DNA of 64,000 nucleotides from Verrucomicrobiaceae bacterium UBA2429 (GCA_002343505.1 DDQZ01000070.1:62001-126000), one strand, 5' to 3'; counted from the stretch's first letter, positions 51,780-61,698 are shown. Program-made: numbers and translations. Notes: generated from the letters alone by a model not told the origin.

Positions 51780-53099
51780 ATGTCAGTTTTTGCCAGTCAT
51801 CCCATCCTCCGTCTCTTTGCCTCGCCGCAGCATTTGTGGCGGACGGTGTCGCTGGGCTTGAAAAGCATCTGGCTCAACAAGCTGCGCTCGTTTTTGACCG
51901 CTCTGGGAGTCATCTTTGGCGTGGCCTCGGTGGTGGCGATGCTGGCGATCGGCGAGGGCGCGAGTCATGAGGCGCAGGAGCAAATCCGCAGGCTGGGCAG
52001 CCAGAACATCATCCTGGAAAGCGTGAAGCCGCCGGACGGGCAGGGGTCCACGGGCGAGACGCGCAGCATGATCATCGAATACGGGCTCACGATGCGCGAC
52101 ATCCAGCAGATCCGCCAGACGGTTCCCGGAGTGAGCGTGGTGGTGCCCAGCCGCATCTTGACGGAGAACATCTGGAATCTGGACCGCAGTGTGGACGGGC
52201 AGATCATGGGTGTGCTGCCGGTTTATCCGGAAATGCGCAACCGCCGCGTGTTGCAGGGCCGCTTTTTCACCGACTTGGAGATGAACGAAAAGCTGCCCGT
52301 GTGCGTGCTCAATGAGACGGCGGCATCCAAGCTGTTCCCGCTTTCAACACCCACGGGCAAGTCGGTGCGCGTGAAGGGTTACTATTACAAGATCGTGGGC
52401 ATCCTCGAGGACGAAGGCCAGCGCGTCGGCACGGATGGCGGGCCCTCCAGCAACAACGCCTCCGCCCAGCTCATGCTGCCCTACTCCACGCTCATGGACC
52501 AGTATGGCGAGACGTTTTTCCGATTCCGCAGCGGCAGCTTCGAGGCGGAGAAGGTGGAGTTTCATGAGGCGGTCGTGCGCGTGGAGGATGTGAACCAGGT
52601 GGAGAGCCGCGCCAATGCCATCCGCCATCTGCTGGCGAAGAACCACAAGAAAGAGGACTGGCGCATCATCGTGCCGGTGGAGCTGCTGCGGCAGGCGGAG
52701 CGCACGAAGCAGATCTTCAGCATCGTGCTCGGCAGCATCGCGGCCATCTCGCTGCTGGTGGGCGGCATCGGCATCATGAACATCATGCTCGCCAGCGTCA
52801 CCGAGCGCACGCGCGAGATTGGCATCCGCCGCGCCATGGGCGCGCGGCAGGCGGACATTGTGCTGCAATTTCTCGTGGAGACCGTGCTGCTCTCCGGAGC
52901 GGGCGGCATCATCGGCGTGGTGCTCGGCGTGTCCATCCCGGTGGCGGTGGAGCACTTCGCTGGCGTCACCACGGTGGTGAAAATATGGTCACCCGCGCTG
53001 GCCTTCCTCATCTCCGTGCTCACAGGCATCGGCTTCGGCATCTACCCGGCCCGGCGCGCCGCGCGCATGAACCCGGTGGAGGCGCTGCGGCATGAGTGA
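51780..53099 (+). CDS. MacB/FtsX-type ABC transporter permease
   Basis: A 439-residue membrane protein. The N-terminal helix region SLGLKSIWLNKLRSFLTALGVIFGVASVVAML, a periplasmic MacB_PCD domain (about 60-300) and a C-terminal three-helix FtsX core (SIAAISLLVGGIGIMNIMLASVTERTREIGIRRAMGAR) give the MacB family. These permeases drive export of lipoproteins, siderophores or macrolides with an ATPase and a membrane-fusion protein, neither of which is adjacent here, so the partner genes lie elsewhere. Confidence 0.92.
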   Translation: MSVFASHPILRLFASPQHLWRTVSLGLKSIWLNKLRSFLTALGVIFGVASVVAMLAIGEGASHEAQEQIRRLGSQNIILESVKPPDGQGSTGETRSMIIEYGLTMRDIQQIRQTVPGVSVVVPSRILTENIWNLDRSVDGQIMGVLPVYPEMRNRRVLQGRFFTDLEMNEKLPVCVLNETAASKLFPLSTPTGKSVRVKGYYYKIVGILEDEGQRVGTDGGPSSNNASAQLMLPYSTLMDQYGETFFRFRSGSFEAEKVEFHEAVVRVEDVNQVESRANAIRHLLAKNHKKEDWRIIVPVELLRQAERTKQIFSIVLGSIAAISLLVGGIGIMNIMLASVTERTREIGIRRAMGARQADIVLQFLVETVLLSGAGGIIGVVLGVSIPVAVEHFAGVTTVVKIWSPALAFLISVLTGIGFGIYPARRAARMNPVEALRHE

Positions 53100-53100
53100 G

Positions 53101-53119
53101 GGCGGCTTTATTCGCCGCC
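53101..53119. terminator. Hairpin between convergent genes, overlapping the helicase stop
   Basis: GGCGGC (53101-53106) pairs with GCCGCC (53114-53119); the TAA stop of the helicase gene lies in the loop. Possible shared terminator of the permease and helicase genes, without a strong T-tract. Confidence 0.35.
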
Positions 53120-55717
53120 TCCCGTCTTTCTCTCAAACTCCCGCCACAGCCTCTCGATGGCCTCCTCGGGGTCTTCGAGCATCATGCCTTCCTTGATCTT
53201 GCTGGCGTAGATGCCGAAGGAGAAGGGGCTGACGACGGGCACATCCACCAGATGCCAGTCCAGCCGTGGGGCGCGCTCCAGGAACTCGATGGCACGCGGC
53301 AAATCCAGGAAGGTGTGTGTGGACTCGCGGTAGGCCTGCGTGAGCATGGGGTGATCCGGCTCATGCTCGGCGAGCACGCGGAAGAGGATCTCCGCGCTCC
53401 ACCGCAGGTGCTTGAGGCGCTGCTCTTTGCCGGGGCGGTTGCGCGGGACCATGAAGCCGGTCTGCGCCACACCGCGGAAGTTCCACTTCACCAGCTCGCT
53501 CTGCTCCAGGGCGGCGCGCATGTCGCGTTCGGGATCACCGGTGGCGAAGAGCTCCCTCCAGGCATCGAGTTCGAGGTCTTGAAACGACTTCACTGCGAGC
53601 AGGAAGCCGTAGTCATCTATCGTGACCAGGGTGTTGCCGCCGACGGCTTCCTTCAGCCGGTGGGAGATGATGCGGCTGAGCGCGTCATTGGCGCTGCGGC
53701 CGATGAGGCTGTGGAAGAAAAAATGCACGCGCTCGGTGTCGGCACCTTCTCGGTCCTCCACGAAGCGCTCGATGAGAAAGGTGTCGTCTGTGGGGATGCG
53801 TGAGACGCGCAGCTGGTTCCGGCAATGACGCACGATGGCCTCGGCATTGGTCTGGGAGATCTCGAAGCGCTCGATGAGCCAGTCGGTGATGCCTTCCGGT
53901 TCATCCATGCGCGCTGCCAGCTCCGTGCGCAGCAGCGCCACCTCGCGCGCCAGGCCGGAGGAGAGCGGCATTTTGTTCGCGTTCCAGGCGGGCACGGTGG
54001 GCAGGCGGCCCACGGCATCCTCCACGCGCGCCTCAGCCACACCGGTCTCCATTAAGCGCACAGTGCGCCCGGCCAGCACAAAGATGTCTCCCAGTTTCAG
54101 CCGCTTCAAAAAGCCCTCCTCGATCTGCCCCAGCCGCCGTTTGCCGAGCAAAACGCTCACCATGCCCTCGGTGTGGATGACGCCCACATTCGCCAGATAC
54201 TCGCGCTCGACCTTTTTGTTCGGCACGCCCAGCCGCCCGTCCCGCCAGACGATCTTGCCGAAGTTCTCGCGGTATTGCTTTTCCAGGGAGCGCCCGCCGC
54301 CTTCCAGGTAATTCAGCACGCGGTCCAGCTCCGCCTCAGTGAGACTGCGGAAGGGAAATGCCGCGCGCACCGTGGCCAGCACGCTTTCCCGTGTGTGGCC
54401 GCCCTCCATGGCCATGCCCACGAGATGCTGCGCCAGCACATCGAGCGGGCACTCCAGCGGGCGCACCGCGTCCAGCCGTGTGGCGCGTGTCATCTCGGCG
54501 CAGACGATACATTCCATGAGGTCGTTCACATTCGTGGCGACGAGGATGCCGTGGCTCTCCGTGTGGATGCTGTGCCCGCTGCGGCCGATGCGCTGGAGCG
54601 CGCGGCTGATGCCCTTCGGCGTGGAGATCATCACCACGCAGTCCACGCTGCCGATGTCCACGCCGAGTTCGAGGCTGGTGCTGCACACCACGGCGCGCAG
54701 CTCGCCGTTCTTCAGCCGGTCCTCCACCTCCAGGCGCACATCGCGGTCCAGGGAGGCGTGGTGCGCCTCGATCTTCTCCGCCAGTTTCGGCAGCGCATTT
54801 TTGAGCCGGATGGTGATGCTCTCCGTGCTGCTGCGCGTGTTGCAAAAGAGGATCACATTCCGGCTGCGCTCGACGATGCGCGCGATGTCTTCCATGACCC
54901 GCTGCGCCGTGTAGCCGGCGCTGGGGTAAGGATCACGCCGCAGCGGGGAAAGCACCTCCACACGCCTGCGCCGCTCCATGCGCGCCTCGACGATCTCACA
55001 CGCCCGGCCCGGCCCGACCAGGAACTCCGCCAGCAAAGGCAGCGGCGCGGCCGTGGCCGAGAGGCCGATGCGGGTAGGACAGGCGTCCCGCCTGTCACGG
55101 GTGAACCGGGCATTCTGCCCGGTTTCCCCGGCAACGGGCAGGATGCCCGTTGCACATGAGACAGGCAGAATGCCTGACCTGCGCGCCAGCCGCTCCAGGC
55201 TGAGCATGAGGTGCGCGCCGCGCTTGTTCTCCGCCAGCGCGTGCAGCTCGTCCACGATGACGAAACGCACGCCGCCCAGCGCCTCCGCCCAGCCCGCCTG
55301 CGGCAAAAGGATGGCCAGGCTCTCCGGCGTGGTCAGCAGGATGTGCGGCGGCTGGCGCTTCAGCTTGGCGCGCTCGCTGGCGGTGGTGTCACCCGTGCGG
55401 GTGCCGAGGCGCACCACCTCCTCCAGGCCCAGGCCGCGCAGCGCGGGCAGCAAGTTTTTTTGGATGTCATAGGTCAGCGCTCGCAGTGGCGAAACATAGA
55501 GGCAATGAACGCGCCCCTCCAGCGTCCCCGCCTCGTGCGCGCGGACGAGGTGATCCAGCACGCCCAGGAAACCCGCCAGCGTCTTGCCACTGCCCGTGGG
55601 CGAGGAGAGCAGCACCGAGCGGCCTGCCAGGATGTGCGGCAGCGTCAGCTCCTGCGCCTGAGTCAGCCTGCCAAAAGTCGCGCTGATCCAGTCTTGCAGC
55701 CGTGGATGCGGAGACAT
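53108..55717 (-). CDS. Lhr-type superfamily 2 DNA helicase
   Basis: An 869-residue helicase. ATG at 55717 begins just before the Q-motif region (WISATFGRLTQAQELTLPHIL). Motif I is SPTGSGKT (39-46), motif II VDELHAL, motif III GLSATAAPL, motif VI QRIGRSGHS. After the RecA domains come the Lhr winged-helix and core regions (GDIFVLAGRTVRLMETGVAEARVEDA). Lhr enzymes unwind 3'-tailed duplexes in repair. Residues ~177-212 (SGILPVSCATGILPVAGETG and on to DACPT) are encoded by a palindromic repeat cluster inserted between the motif II helix region and motif III; family members normally lack this segment. Confidence 0.92.
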   Translation of the reverse strand: MSPHPRLQDWISATFGRLTQAQELTLPHILAGRSVLLSSPTGSGKTLAGFLGVLDHLVRAHEAGTLEGRVHCLYVSPLRALTYDIQKNLLPALRGLGLEEVVRLGTRTGDTTASERAKLKRQPPHILLTTPESLAILLPQAGWAEALGGVRFVIVDELHALAENKRGAHLMLSLERLARRSGILPVSCATGILPVAGETGQNARFTRDRRDACPTRIGLSATAAPLPLLAEFLVGPGRACEIVEARMERRRRVEVLSPLRRDPYPSAGYTAQRVMEDIARIVERSRNVILFCNTRSSTESITIRLKNALPKLAEKIEAHHASLDRDVRLEVEDRLKNGELRAVVCSTSLELGVDIGSVDCVVMISTPKGISRALQRIGRSGHSIHTESHGILVATNVNDLMECIVCAEMTRATRLDAVRPLECPLDVLAQHLVGMAMEGGHTRESVLATVRAAFPFRSLTEAELDRVLNYLEGGGRSLEKQYRENFGKIVWRDGRLGVPNKKVEREYLANVGVIHTEGMVSVLLGKRRLGQIEEGFLKRLKLGDIFVLAGRTVRLMETGVAEARVEDAVGRLPTVPAWNANKMPLSSGLAREVALLRTELAARMDEPEGITDWLIERFEISQTNAEAIVRHCRNQLRVSRIPTDDTFLIERFVEDREGADTERVHFFFHSLIGRSANDALSRIISHRLKEAVGGNTLVTIDDYGFLLAVKSFQDLELDAWRELFATGDPERDMRAALEQSELVKWNFRGVAQTGFMVPRNRPGKEQRLKHLRWSAEILFRVLAEHEPDHPMLTQAYRESTHTFLDLPRAIEFLERAPRLDWHLVDVPVVSPFSFGIYASKIKEGMMLEDPEEAIERLWREFERKTGGGE
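55078..55176. repeat. Four-hairpin palindromic cluster inside the Lhr helicase gene
   Basis: GACAGGCG-TCC-CGCCTGTC (55078-55096), AACCGGGCA-TTC-TGCCCGGTT (55104-55124), GCAACGGGCA-GGA-TGCCCGTTGC (55131-55153) and CAGGCA-GAA-TGCCTG (55162-55176). All have 3-nt loops. The cluster is in frame with the helicase. Confidence 0.87.
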
Positions 55718-55890
55718 GATGCCAGCATCATCGGATGAGGTTTGGAGAAATCTTATTTTCGCGCCCGGCACTCCCCACTTTACGCTTGTGCCGTGCTTGG
55801 TAACAACGCCGCGATGACACCGGGCGCGAAATGCGAGCGCTTTTGTCACAACGACGAAGATCCCGAGGGCTGCGGTGAATGCGCGGCATG

Positions 55891-56478
55891 TCACCCAGCG
55901 TCCGCTCCAGCGAAGACGATGCGCTCTCCCTGCCGCTCATACCGTGCGAGGACACGACCGGTTTGGCCGGGCTGGATTTCAATGAGCGCGCGGTTTTTGT
56001 TTTCCATCCCGCACTCGCGGAACCGCCGTCCCGTTCCGGCCAGGCGCGGCAGATGGGACCAGTCCGGGATGCCGAGCCCGGCGATGACGCTGCCGGGCGG
56101 CAGCGGGGTTTCGTCCATGAGCCACACATGCGGGGTCATTTTCAGCAAGTGCGCGTGGTGGCTGGCGCGCAACTCCGCCACCCAGAAGGCGCGCAGCGCG
56201 GGCAGGCGGAGCAGGGCCTGCCAGCGCGGATCGGCAAGGGCGGGCGCGGACCCGGAGGTGAGCAGATGGTCTTCGAGGACCAGTTCAAAGACTTCAGGCA
56301 GGGTTTCGGAGGCGGTTTCGCGAGGCATCCAGCGTTCGAGAAAGGCGGTCAGGGGCGCGTCCAGCCGGCGCTTGAGGAGACGCAGCCGGAGCAGCCTCAT
56401 CGCCTGAAGCCAGAGCGCGGTCTCGTGGCCCAGTGAAGGCAGGTCTTTGCGCAGAGGATGGTCTTCCGGCAGGGACAT
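55891..56478 (-). CDS. Protein of unknown function
   Basis: A 195-residue soluble protein starting at the ATG at 56478, whose first base is shared with the TGA stop of the upstream DUF4412 gene; this implies translational coupling. The N-terminal half is helical (LWLQAMRLLRLRLLKRRL), and the second half (VWLMDETPLPPGSVIAGLG, FRECGMENKNRALIEI, VLARYERQGERIVFAG) is beta-rich and vaguely like chorismate-lyase-type folds, but I do not assign a family. Confidence 0.6.
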   Translation of the reverse strand: MSLPEDHPLRKDLPSLGHETALWLQAMRLLRLRLLKRRLDAPLTAFLERWMPRETASETLPEVFELVLEDHLLTSGSAPALADPRWQALLRLPALRAFWVAELRASHHAHLLKMTPHVWLMDETPLPPGSVIAGLGIPDWSHLPRLAGTGRRFRECGMENKNRALIEIQPGQTGRVLARYERQGERIVFAGADAG

Positions 56479-57140
56479 CACTTCCCGGCGGGCAGGCCGG
56501 GTATCTTCATCTCATTGTAGTCTTCGGGGATCGTGAAGACGGAATCGTCCACGTTTTCCTCCTTGGCGGAGACGAGTTCGGAGATGTTGGACTTGCCCAT
56601 GACAGTCATCTCTGACTTGATGACCATGCCGGGGAAGTCAGCGGCCTGCGGGGCGAATGCGGCGGCTGGATTGCCCATTGCCTGCATCATCTTGTCATGG
56701 GCCGCGGCCATTTCCTTGTATCCCTTGAAGTCGGCGGCCACCCAAAATTTGCCGCTGCCGATGGGTCCTGACCAGGAGTAGATTTCGCACTCGTAATCAC
56801 CCACTTTTTCTTTTTGACCGGTGGCCGCGGGTTTGGCTGCGGGCTTGTCTCCGCCGAGAGCGGGGGCGGCCATTGCCATCATGCTTTTCATCTTCTCCGG
56901 GTCGAGCTTCATCTTCATCTTCTGCGCGTGCATGATCATGACGATGCCGCCGCTGTCACCGCCATTGGCGATCAGTGTCATCTGTTTGCCCGCGTCGAGG
57001 CGGGTCTTATCTCCTTTGATCTGGATTTTCACCTCCTGGACCTGGCCGTCGGTGGTGGATTTCTGAATCATAATCCAGTCGGCGAACGCGGAAGGCACGG
57101 CAAGTAACCCGGCGAGGAGGGAAAAAAGGATGGCTTTCAT
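56478..57140 (-). CDS. DUF4412 exported protein
   Basis: A 220-residue protein with a signal peptide ending at PSAFAD. Pattern IKGDKTRLDAG, methionine/lysine-rich HAQKMKMKLDPEKMKSMM and YECEIYSWSGPIGSGKFWVAADFKGY match the DUF4412 family, which is related to LolA-like carrier folds. Role unknown; envelope location is expected. It is translationally coupled to the next gene. Confidence 0.78.
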   Translation of the reverse strand: MKAILFSLLAGLLAVPSAFADWIMIQKSTTDGQVQEVKIQIKGDKTRLDAGKQMTLIANGGDSGGIVMIMHAQKMKMKLDPEKMKSMMAMAAPALGGDKPAAKPAATGQKEKVGDYECEIYSWSGPIGSGKFWVAADFKGYKEMAAAHDKMMQAMGNPAAAFAPQAADFPGMVIKSEMTVMGKSNISELVSAKEENVDDSVFTIPEDYNEMKIPGLPAGK

Positions 57141-57203
57141 GGCGCGCGGACATTAAGCCGGCCGCGCGCGCGCGGCAATGCCGGAAATCCTCCTGACGGC
57201 AGG

Positions 57204-60200
57204 TCAATGCAGCTCCTCGATGAAGGCCAGGAGGTCGGCCATGTCCTGGGGGGTCATGCCGGCTTCGAGCCCTTCGGGCATGAGGCTCTGGCCGGCGGAG
57301 GCGGTGCCCTGGATGGCGGTGCGCTGGAGGCTGACGGTGGCGCCGCCCATCATTTTCAGGGTGAGGCTGCTGGCGTCGTCCTGGGTGATGATGCCGCTGA
57401 GGGTCTGGCCTTCCCGGGTGCTGACGGTGTAGGCGATGTATTGGGAGGCGACTTCTTTGTGGGGATCGAGGATGGCTGCGAGCAGTGCGTCACGGCCCTT
57501 GGTCTTCACGGTGATCAAGTCGGGGCCGACCTCGATGCCGAGCCCCTGCGCTCGGTGGCAGGCCATGCAGCGGCCGATGTAGTGGTTCTGTCCGGCCTTG
57601 GCGTCGCCTTTCAAGCTGAGCGCGGGAGCAAAGGTGCGCGCCACTTCCTCGCGCGAGGGCGGGATCACTGATTTGAGCACTGTGGCGGCATGCCGGGCGA
57701 TGGTGGCGTTTTTGTGCTTCGCCAATGCCTGCACCTGGGAGGCGGCGAGGTCTTTCGGTTCGGGGCCGCGCCGCTCGCTCATGGCTTCGAGCAGGGCAGT
57801 GGCGCCGTCATCCCGCGCGAGCATGGCGGCGAGGGCGGTTTCACGCGCTTTGGGTTTCAAGCCGGACCAGGCGGCGAGCACGGGGGCGTGGGCGGCCTTG
57901 CCGAGCAGTTCATTCAGCGCTTTGACCGCCGCGCTCTGAAGCTTCTCCGGTTGATCAGCCTTGATGCAAATCCGCAGGGGCCGCTCTGCCTGCTCCCGCG
58001 TGGCAAGCGAAAGCAAATCAACAGCTCCCACTCTTTCGGATTCACTGGCAGAAGTTTTCATCACGGTCGCTGAAGCTTCATTGAAGACCGGCGCCAGTTT
58101 GCTGTCTTTGTCGGCTTTGGCGATGGAACTGCCACTGCGCCGCAACCCGGAGGCCAAAGCCTTCAAGCCGCTCTGACGGGATGAAAGCGGGGTGCCAGGA
58201 TCAGCCAGCAGCTTGATGGCGAAGGCCAGCGCCTTCTCATCCTTCTGCCTGCCGATCATGCTGAGCAGCGCTTCGGTGACTGGATCACTCAAAGCCGGCG
58301 CTTCTGAAGCGGCGAGCACCTCCAGGATTCGCATTGGGTCGGTACCCGCGCTACTGAGGATGGCGGCAAGCATGAGCGGGTTGTCTCCATGCCTCTTCAG
58401 CATGTCCGCCTGAATGCCGTCCGGTGTCTGTCCGGCAATCGCCGGCAGTCCGTCGTAGAGCTTCTGAATCAGCATGGCGTAGTTGAAGCGCACCCGCGCT
58501 GATTCATCCTCGCGAAGCCGATGGGTCGCATAAGTGATCCGTCCGTCTGCACGCATCTGTGAGCCAAGCAGCAGTGCCCGTTCCCTCACCTGGGCTGAAG
58601 GATCTTTGACCGCCTGCTCGATGACTCCGGCGTCCTCCGGCTTCAGAGGTGCCAGGGCATTCAACGCATGTATCTTCTCCAGTTCGCTGGAATCACCCGC
58701 GAGCCGCGCTTTCAGCATTGGCACCGCCGCCTTGTCCTGTCTCTCATAAAGCAGCCGCTGAGCCGTGTCGCGATGCCAGCCGTTCGTGTGGCTGAGGGTC
58801 TTCACCAGTTCCTCAGTGTTCACGCTAGCCAGCGTGACCTTCTGGCCTTTCCTCTCCACGCCTTTGTCCGGGACGATGCGCCAGATGCGGCCGCGGTCGT
58901 TGCCGCTGTTGAGGTCGAGGTGTTTTTTGATCTCGTCCGGGATGCTCCAGGGGTGCTCGATGACCTCGCGGTACATGTCGCAGACGTGGAGGCAGCCGTC
59001 GGGGGCGTTGGCGAAGTTGACCACGCGCACCCAGGTGTCGTTGCTGGCGGCGAACTCGAAGCCGCGCTCGTCGGCGGGGCGCTCGCCCTCCAGGTTGATG
59101 CCGTCTTTGGCGTAACGAATGATTTTGCGGTGAATGAGCTGGCCGCCGGCGTCGCCGCTGAAGCTGTTGTTCACGAACTCTGGCCCGTAGGCGTCGCCGC
59201 GATAAATGGTGGTGCCGGTGGCGCCGGTAAAGTAGCCGCTGACACGGCCGCCACCCTCGACACTGCCTTTCACCACACCGGCGATGCGCCAGCGCGTGCG
59301 GATGATGCGCCAGGGTTCGTCGGGGCTGATGCGGAAGACCTCGGCGGCTCCGCCATCCACGGCGATGCTGCGGCGGCCCGGTGGCATGTCGTAGAAGGGA
59401 TTGCGCGCGGCGTAGCGGTCGTCGTAGAGCCAGTATTGGAGGTGGTCGGAGTTCGAGCAGCCGAACTTCCGCCCGTAGTTGTCAAAGCTCATGCCATATT
59501 GCGCGCCACCCGCTTCGAGGCCGAACTCATGGGTGAGCGGGTCGAACCAGAAGTCCCTGCCGCCCAGCTCCTGCCCCGAAAGGTCTGGACGCTTGAGGCA
59601 TGTGACCACGCCGCGGTTGCCGCCGCCGGCGAGGACGTGGACGCGGTTGTCCTGACCCCATTGGAAGCTGTTCATCATGCCCTGGACGTTGATGATTTTC
59701 AACCCGGTACCGAAGCCGGTGAAGACTTTCTCGCGCACCTCGGCCTTGCCGTCGCCGTCCTTGTCCTCGAAACGCCAGATGTCCGGCGTAGCGCCGACGT
59801 AGAGGCCGCCATTGGCCCAGATGAGGCCGGTGGGCCAGGGCAGGTTGTCGGCGAAGACGGTGCCAGTCTCATAAAAGCCGTCGCCATCCTTGTCTTCGAG
59901 CATGGAGACGCGTCCGAGGTGGGGTGTCACGTCGCGCATTTCGGAGTAGTCAATCATCTCGCAGACGAACATGCGCCCGCGCTCGTCGAAGCAGAGGGCG
60001 ATGGGGTCGCGCACGAGGGGCTCGCAGGCGGCGAGTTCGAGCTTGAAGCCTTTTTTCACCTGCCAGGTGCTGATGGCGTCCTTCGCCTTCACGGCGGGGT
60101 AGCGCGGCAGGTCTTTGGCGGGATCCACCATGACCTCGTTGTTCGTGGGGCCGTAGGCTTTGGCATGGGTGGTCCTGGTGACAATGCCGTCCTGCGCGCG

Positions 60201-60254
60201 CAGGAGGCCGCAAAGCCCGGCGAAACTGACAAAGATCAGGTTGGACGCTTTCAT
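57204..60254 (-). CDS. PVC-type membrane-bound dehydrogenase with HEAT repeats and cytochrome c
   Basis: A 1016-residue exported protein; ATG at 60254 gives KASNLIFVSFAGLCGLLRAQ. Residues ~70-480 form the dehydrogenase-type propeller (FKLELAACEPLVRDPIALCFDERGR, NSFQWGQDNRVHVLAGGGNRG, VCDMYREVIEHPWSIPDE). HEAT-like repeats span about 500-860, and the C-terminus is cytochrome c with CMACHRAQG near 895 and a distal methionine candidate in LMPEGLEAGMTPQDMADLL. This is the usual stand-alone form of the architecture fused in the gene at 45919; the two C-termini are clear paralogues. Electron transfer from an extracellular substrate is inferred. Confidence 0.9.
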   Translation of the reverse strand: MKASNLIFVSFAGLCGLLRAQDGIVTRTTHAKAYGPTNNEVMVDPAKDLPRYPAVKAKDAISTWQVKKGFKLELAACEPLVRDPIALCFDERGRMFVCEMIDYSEMRDVTPHLGRVSMLEDKDGDGFYETGTVFADNLPWPTGLIWANGGLYVGATPDIWRFEDKDGDGKAEVREKVFTGFGTGLKIINVQGMMNSFQWGQDNRVHVLAGGGNRGVVTCLKRPDLSGQELGGRDFWFDPLTHEFGLEAGGAQYGMSFDNYGRKFGCSNSDHLQYWLYDDRYAARNPFYDMPPGRRSIAVDGGAAEVFRISPDEPWRIIRTRWRIAGVVKGSVEGGGRVSGYFTGATGTTIYRGDAYGPEFVNNSFSGDAGGQLIHRKIIRYAKDGINLEGERPADERGFEFAASNDTWVRVVNFANAPDGCLHVCDMYREVIEHPWSIPDEIKKHLDLNSGNDRGRIWRIVPDKGVERKGQKVTLASVNTEELVKTLSHTNGWHRDTAQRLLYERQDKAAVPMLKARLAGDSSELEKIHALNALAPLKPEDAGVIEQAVKDPSAQVRERALLLGSQMRADGRITYATHRLREDESARVRFNYAMLIQKLYDGLPAIAGQTPDGIQADMLKRHGDNPLMLAAILSSAGTDPMRILEVLAASEAPALSDPVTEALLSMIGRQKDEKALAFAIKLLADPGTPLSSRQSGLKALASGLRRSGSSIAKADKDSKLAPVFNEASATVMKTSASESERVGAVDLLSLATREQAERPLRICIKADQPEKLQSAAVKALNELLGKAAHAPVLAAWSGLKPKARETALAAMLARDDGATALLEAMSERRGPEPKDLAASQVQALAKHKNATIARHAATVLKSVIPPSREEVARTFAPALSLKGDAKAGQNHYIGRCMACHRAQGLGIEVGPDLITVKTKGRDALLAAILDPHKEVASQYIAYTVSTREGQTLSGIITQDDASSLTLKMMGGATVSLQRTAIQGTASAGQSLMPEGLEAGMTPQDMADLLAFIEELH

Positions 60255-60333
60255 GAGGCGGACAAAACGCGGCTTCGCGGGCCGGGTCATGCGCCGGGAT
60301 GACAGCTTCCCGTATTTTTATGGCCGGGCGTTC

Positions 60334-61698
60334 TCAGTTGAGGGAAACAGCGCCGAGCGCGGGCACGACGATTTCATCCCCCTCTTTGAGTTTCTTTTCA
60401 GAGGGGAGCTTGTTCATCTCGCGGATTTTCTGCTCGGTGGTGCTGAACATGTTCGCCACTGTGTGGATGTCATCTCCGCGCTCCAGACGATAGGCCACGA
60501 CGCCACGGCTGGAGTTGCTGGTTTGTCGCGGCGCATCGGGGTAAGCGGGCGCTGTGACCGGCGCAGGCGCGGGGGCTTTTGCGGGGGTTGCGGGGGCCTC
60601 CGGCGCGGCGGGTTTCGGCAAAAAGGCGGCGGGCAGAGGAGTGAGGTCGCTGTCGGCGGAGGCGACCATGCTCTGCGCGGCGGGCAGCACCGGAGCCGCA
60701 GGGCGGCGAGTGCCGCCGGGAATGACGAGGCGCTGGCCGGGAACGATGATGTTGGGGTTTTTGAGCTTGTTGGCGGAGGCTAGGCTGGCGGTGGGAATGC
60801 CGTATTTTTTTGCGATGGCGCCGAGGCTTTCACCACGCCCGACGACATGCACAGCCTTGCTGACAGCCGGAGATGATGCTTTGGGAATGCTTGATGATGG
60901 CGCGGACCTGGCTCCCGCCGGGATGCGCAGGCGCTCACCGACGAGAAGTTTGTCCGGATAAACGGCGGGGTTGGCGCGTGCCAGGGCGTCCTGGCTCACG
61001 CCATAGCGCTCCGCCAGAATGGAGAAAACCTCGCCGGATTTGACGACATGGATTCCGCTGATCCCGCCGATGGCGGTTTCGACCGGGCGGCTGGTTGGCA
61101 AGTCGAGTGTCTGGCCAATGTACAATTCGTCACCGGGGAGGTGGTTCACCGCGCGCAGTGCTGCCGTGGTGGTGCCGTGACGGGCGGCGATCTCCGGGAG
61201 CGCGTCGCCTGGGCGCACGACATAAGTCTTGCCAGAAGCGCTGGCAGGAATCCCGGCGACGCCTCCCGGTGAGCGCGCTGCCCCGGCTTCCAGTGAGATG
61301 AGGCGCTGATCCTGGCGGATGTCATTTTTTTCCAATTTGGAGACACGGGCTTCGAGGCTGGACCCGGGCGCTTTGGTGGATGGCGCGGGGACGCTTTTGG
61401 CGGGAGCTTTCACCAGGGCGGTGCCGGTTTTTTGAGGTGTGCCCTTGGGCGGCGTGCCAAATCCCGGCTGATACTGCCCGGTGGAGGGCGGCATCATCGG
61501 GGGAGCTGCGGGTGTTGGCGGCTGATAGGCAGAGCCCGGCTGGCGGTAGGCGGGCTGCTGAATGGCTCCAGGCGGCAGACCGCTGCCAGCCGGAGGAATG
61601 TTTTGGGCTGACGCAGAATCACTGAGACAGGCGGCCAAAACGGCAGCGGAGGCATATTGGAACAGAGCGGTGCGCGGAAGTGCAAGCGATGAGTTCAT
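60334..61698 (-). CDS. Exported protein with four LysM domains
   Basis: A 454-residue protein with a signal peptide ending at SASAQ, a Pro/Gln-rich region and a short coiled coil (LEARVSKLEKNDIRQDQRL). Four LysM peptidoglycan-binding domains follow, starting at about residues 157 (TYVVRPGDALPEIAARHG), 217 (IHVVKSGEVFSILAERYG), 282 (VHVVGRGESLGAIAKKYG) and 400 (AYRLERGDDIHTVANMF). No catalytic domain is attached, so it is probably a wall anchor or scaffold. Its promoter should lie in the AT-rich 61699-61800 stretch. Confidence 0.92.
   Translation of the reverse strand: MNSSLALPRTALFQYASAAVLAACLSDSASAQNIPPAGSGLPPGAIQQPAYRQPGSAYQPPTPAAPPMMPPSTGQYQPGFGTPPKGTPQKTGTALVKAPAKSVPAPSTKAPGSSLEARVSKLEKNDIRQDQRLISLEAGAARSPGGVAGIPASASGKTYVVRPGDALPEIAARHGTTTAALRAVNHLPGDELYIGQTLDLPTSRPVETAIGGISGIHVVKSGEVFSILAERYGVSQDALARANPAVYPDKLLVGERLRIPAGARSAPSSSIPKASSPAVSKAVHVVGRGESLGAIAKKYGIPTASLASANKLKNPNIIVPGQRLVIPGGTRRPAAPVLPAAQSMVASADSDLTPLPAAFLPKPAAPEAPATPAKAPAPAPVTAPAYPDAPRQTSNSSRGVVAYRLERGDDIHTVANMFSTTEQKIREMNKLPSEKKLKEGDEIVVPALGAVSLN

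Noticed and set aside
53101..53119. Translational recoding at the helicase stop
   Set aside because: The hairpin around the TAA is adequately explained as a shared terminator between convergent genes.
58668..60302. 544-residue plus-strand open frame opposite the dehydrogenase/cytochrome gene
   Set aside because: Antisense shadow without recognisable motifs.
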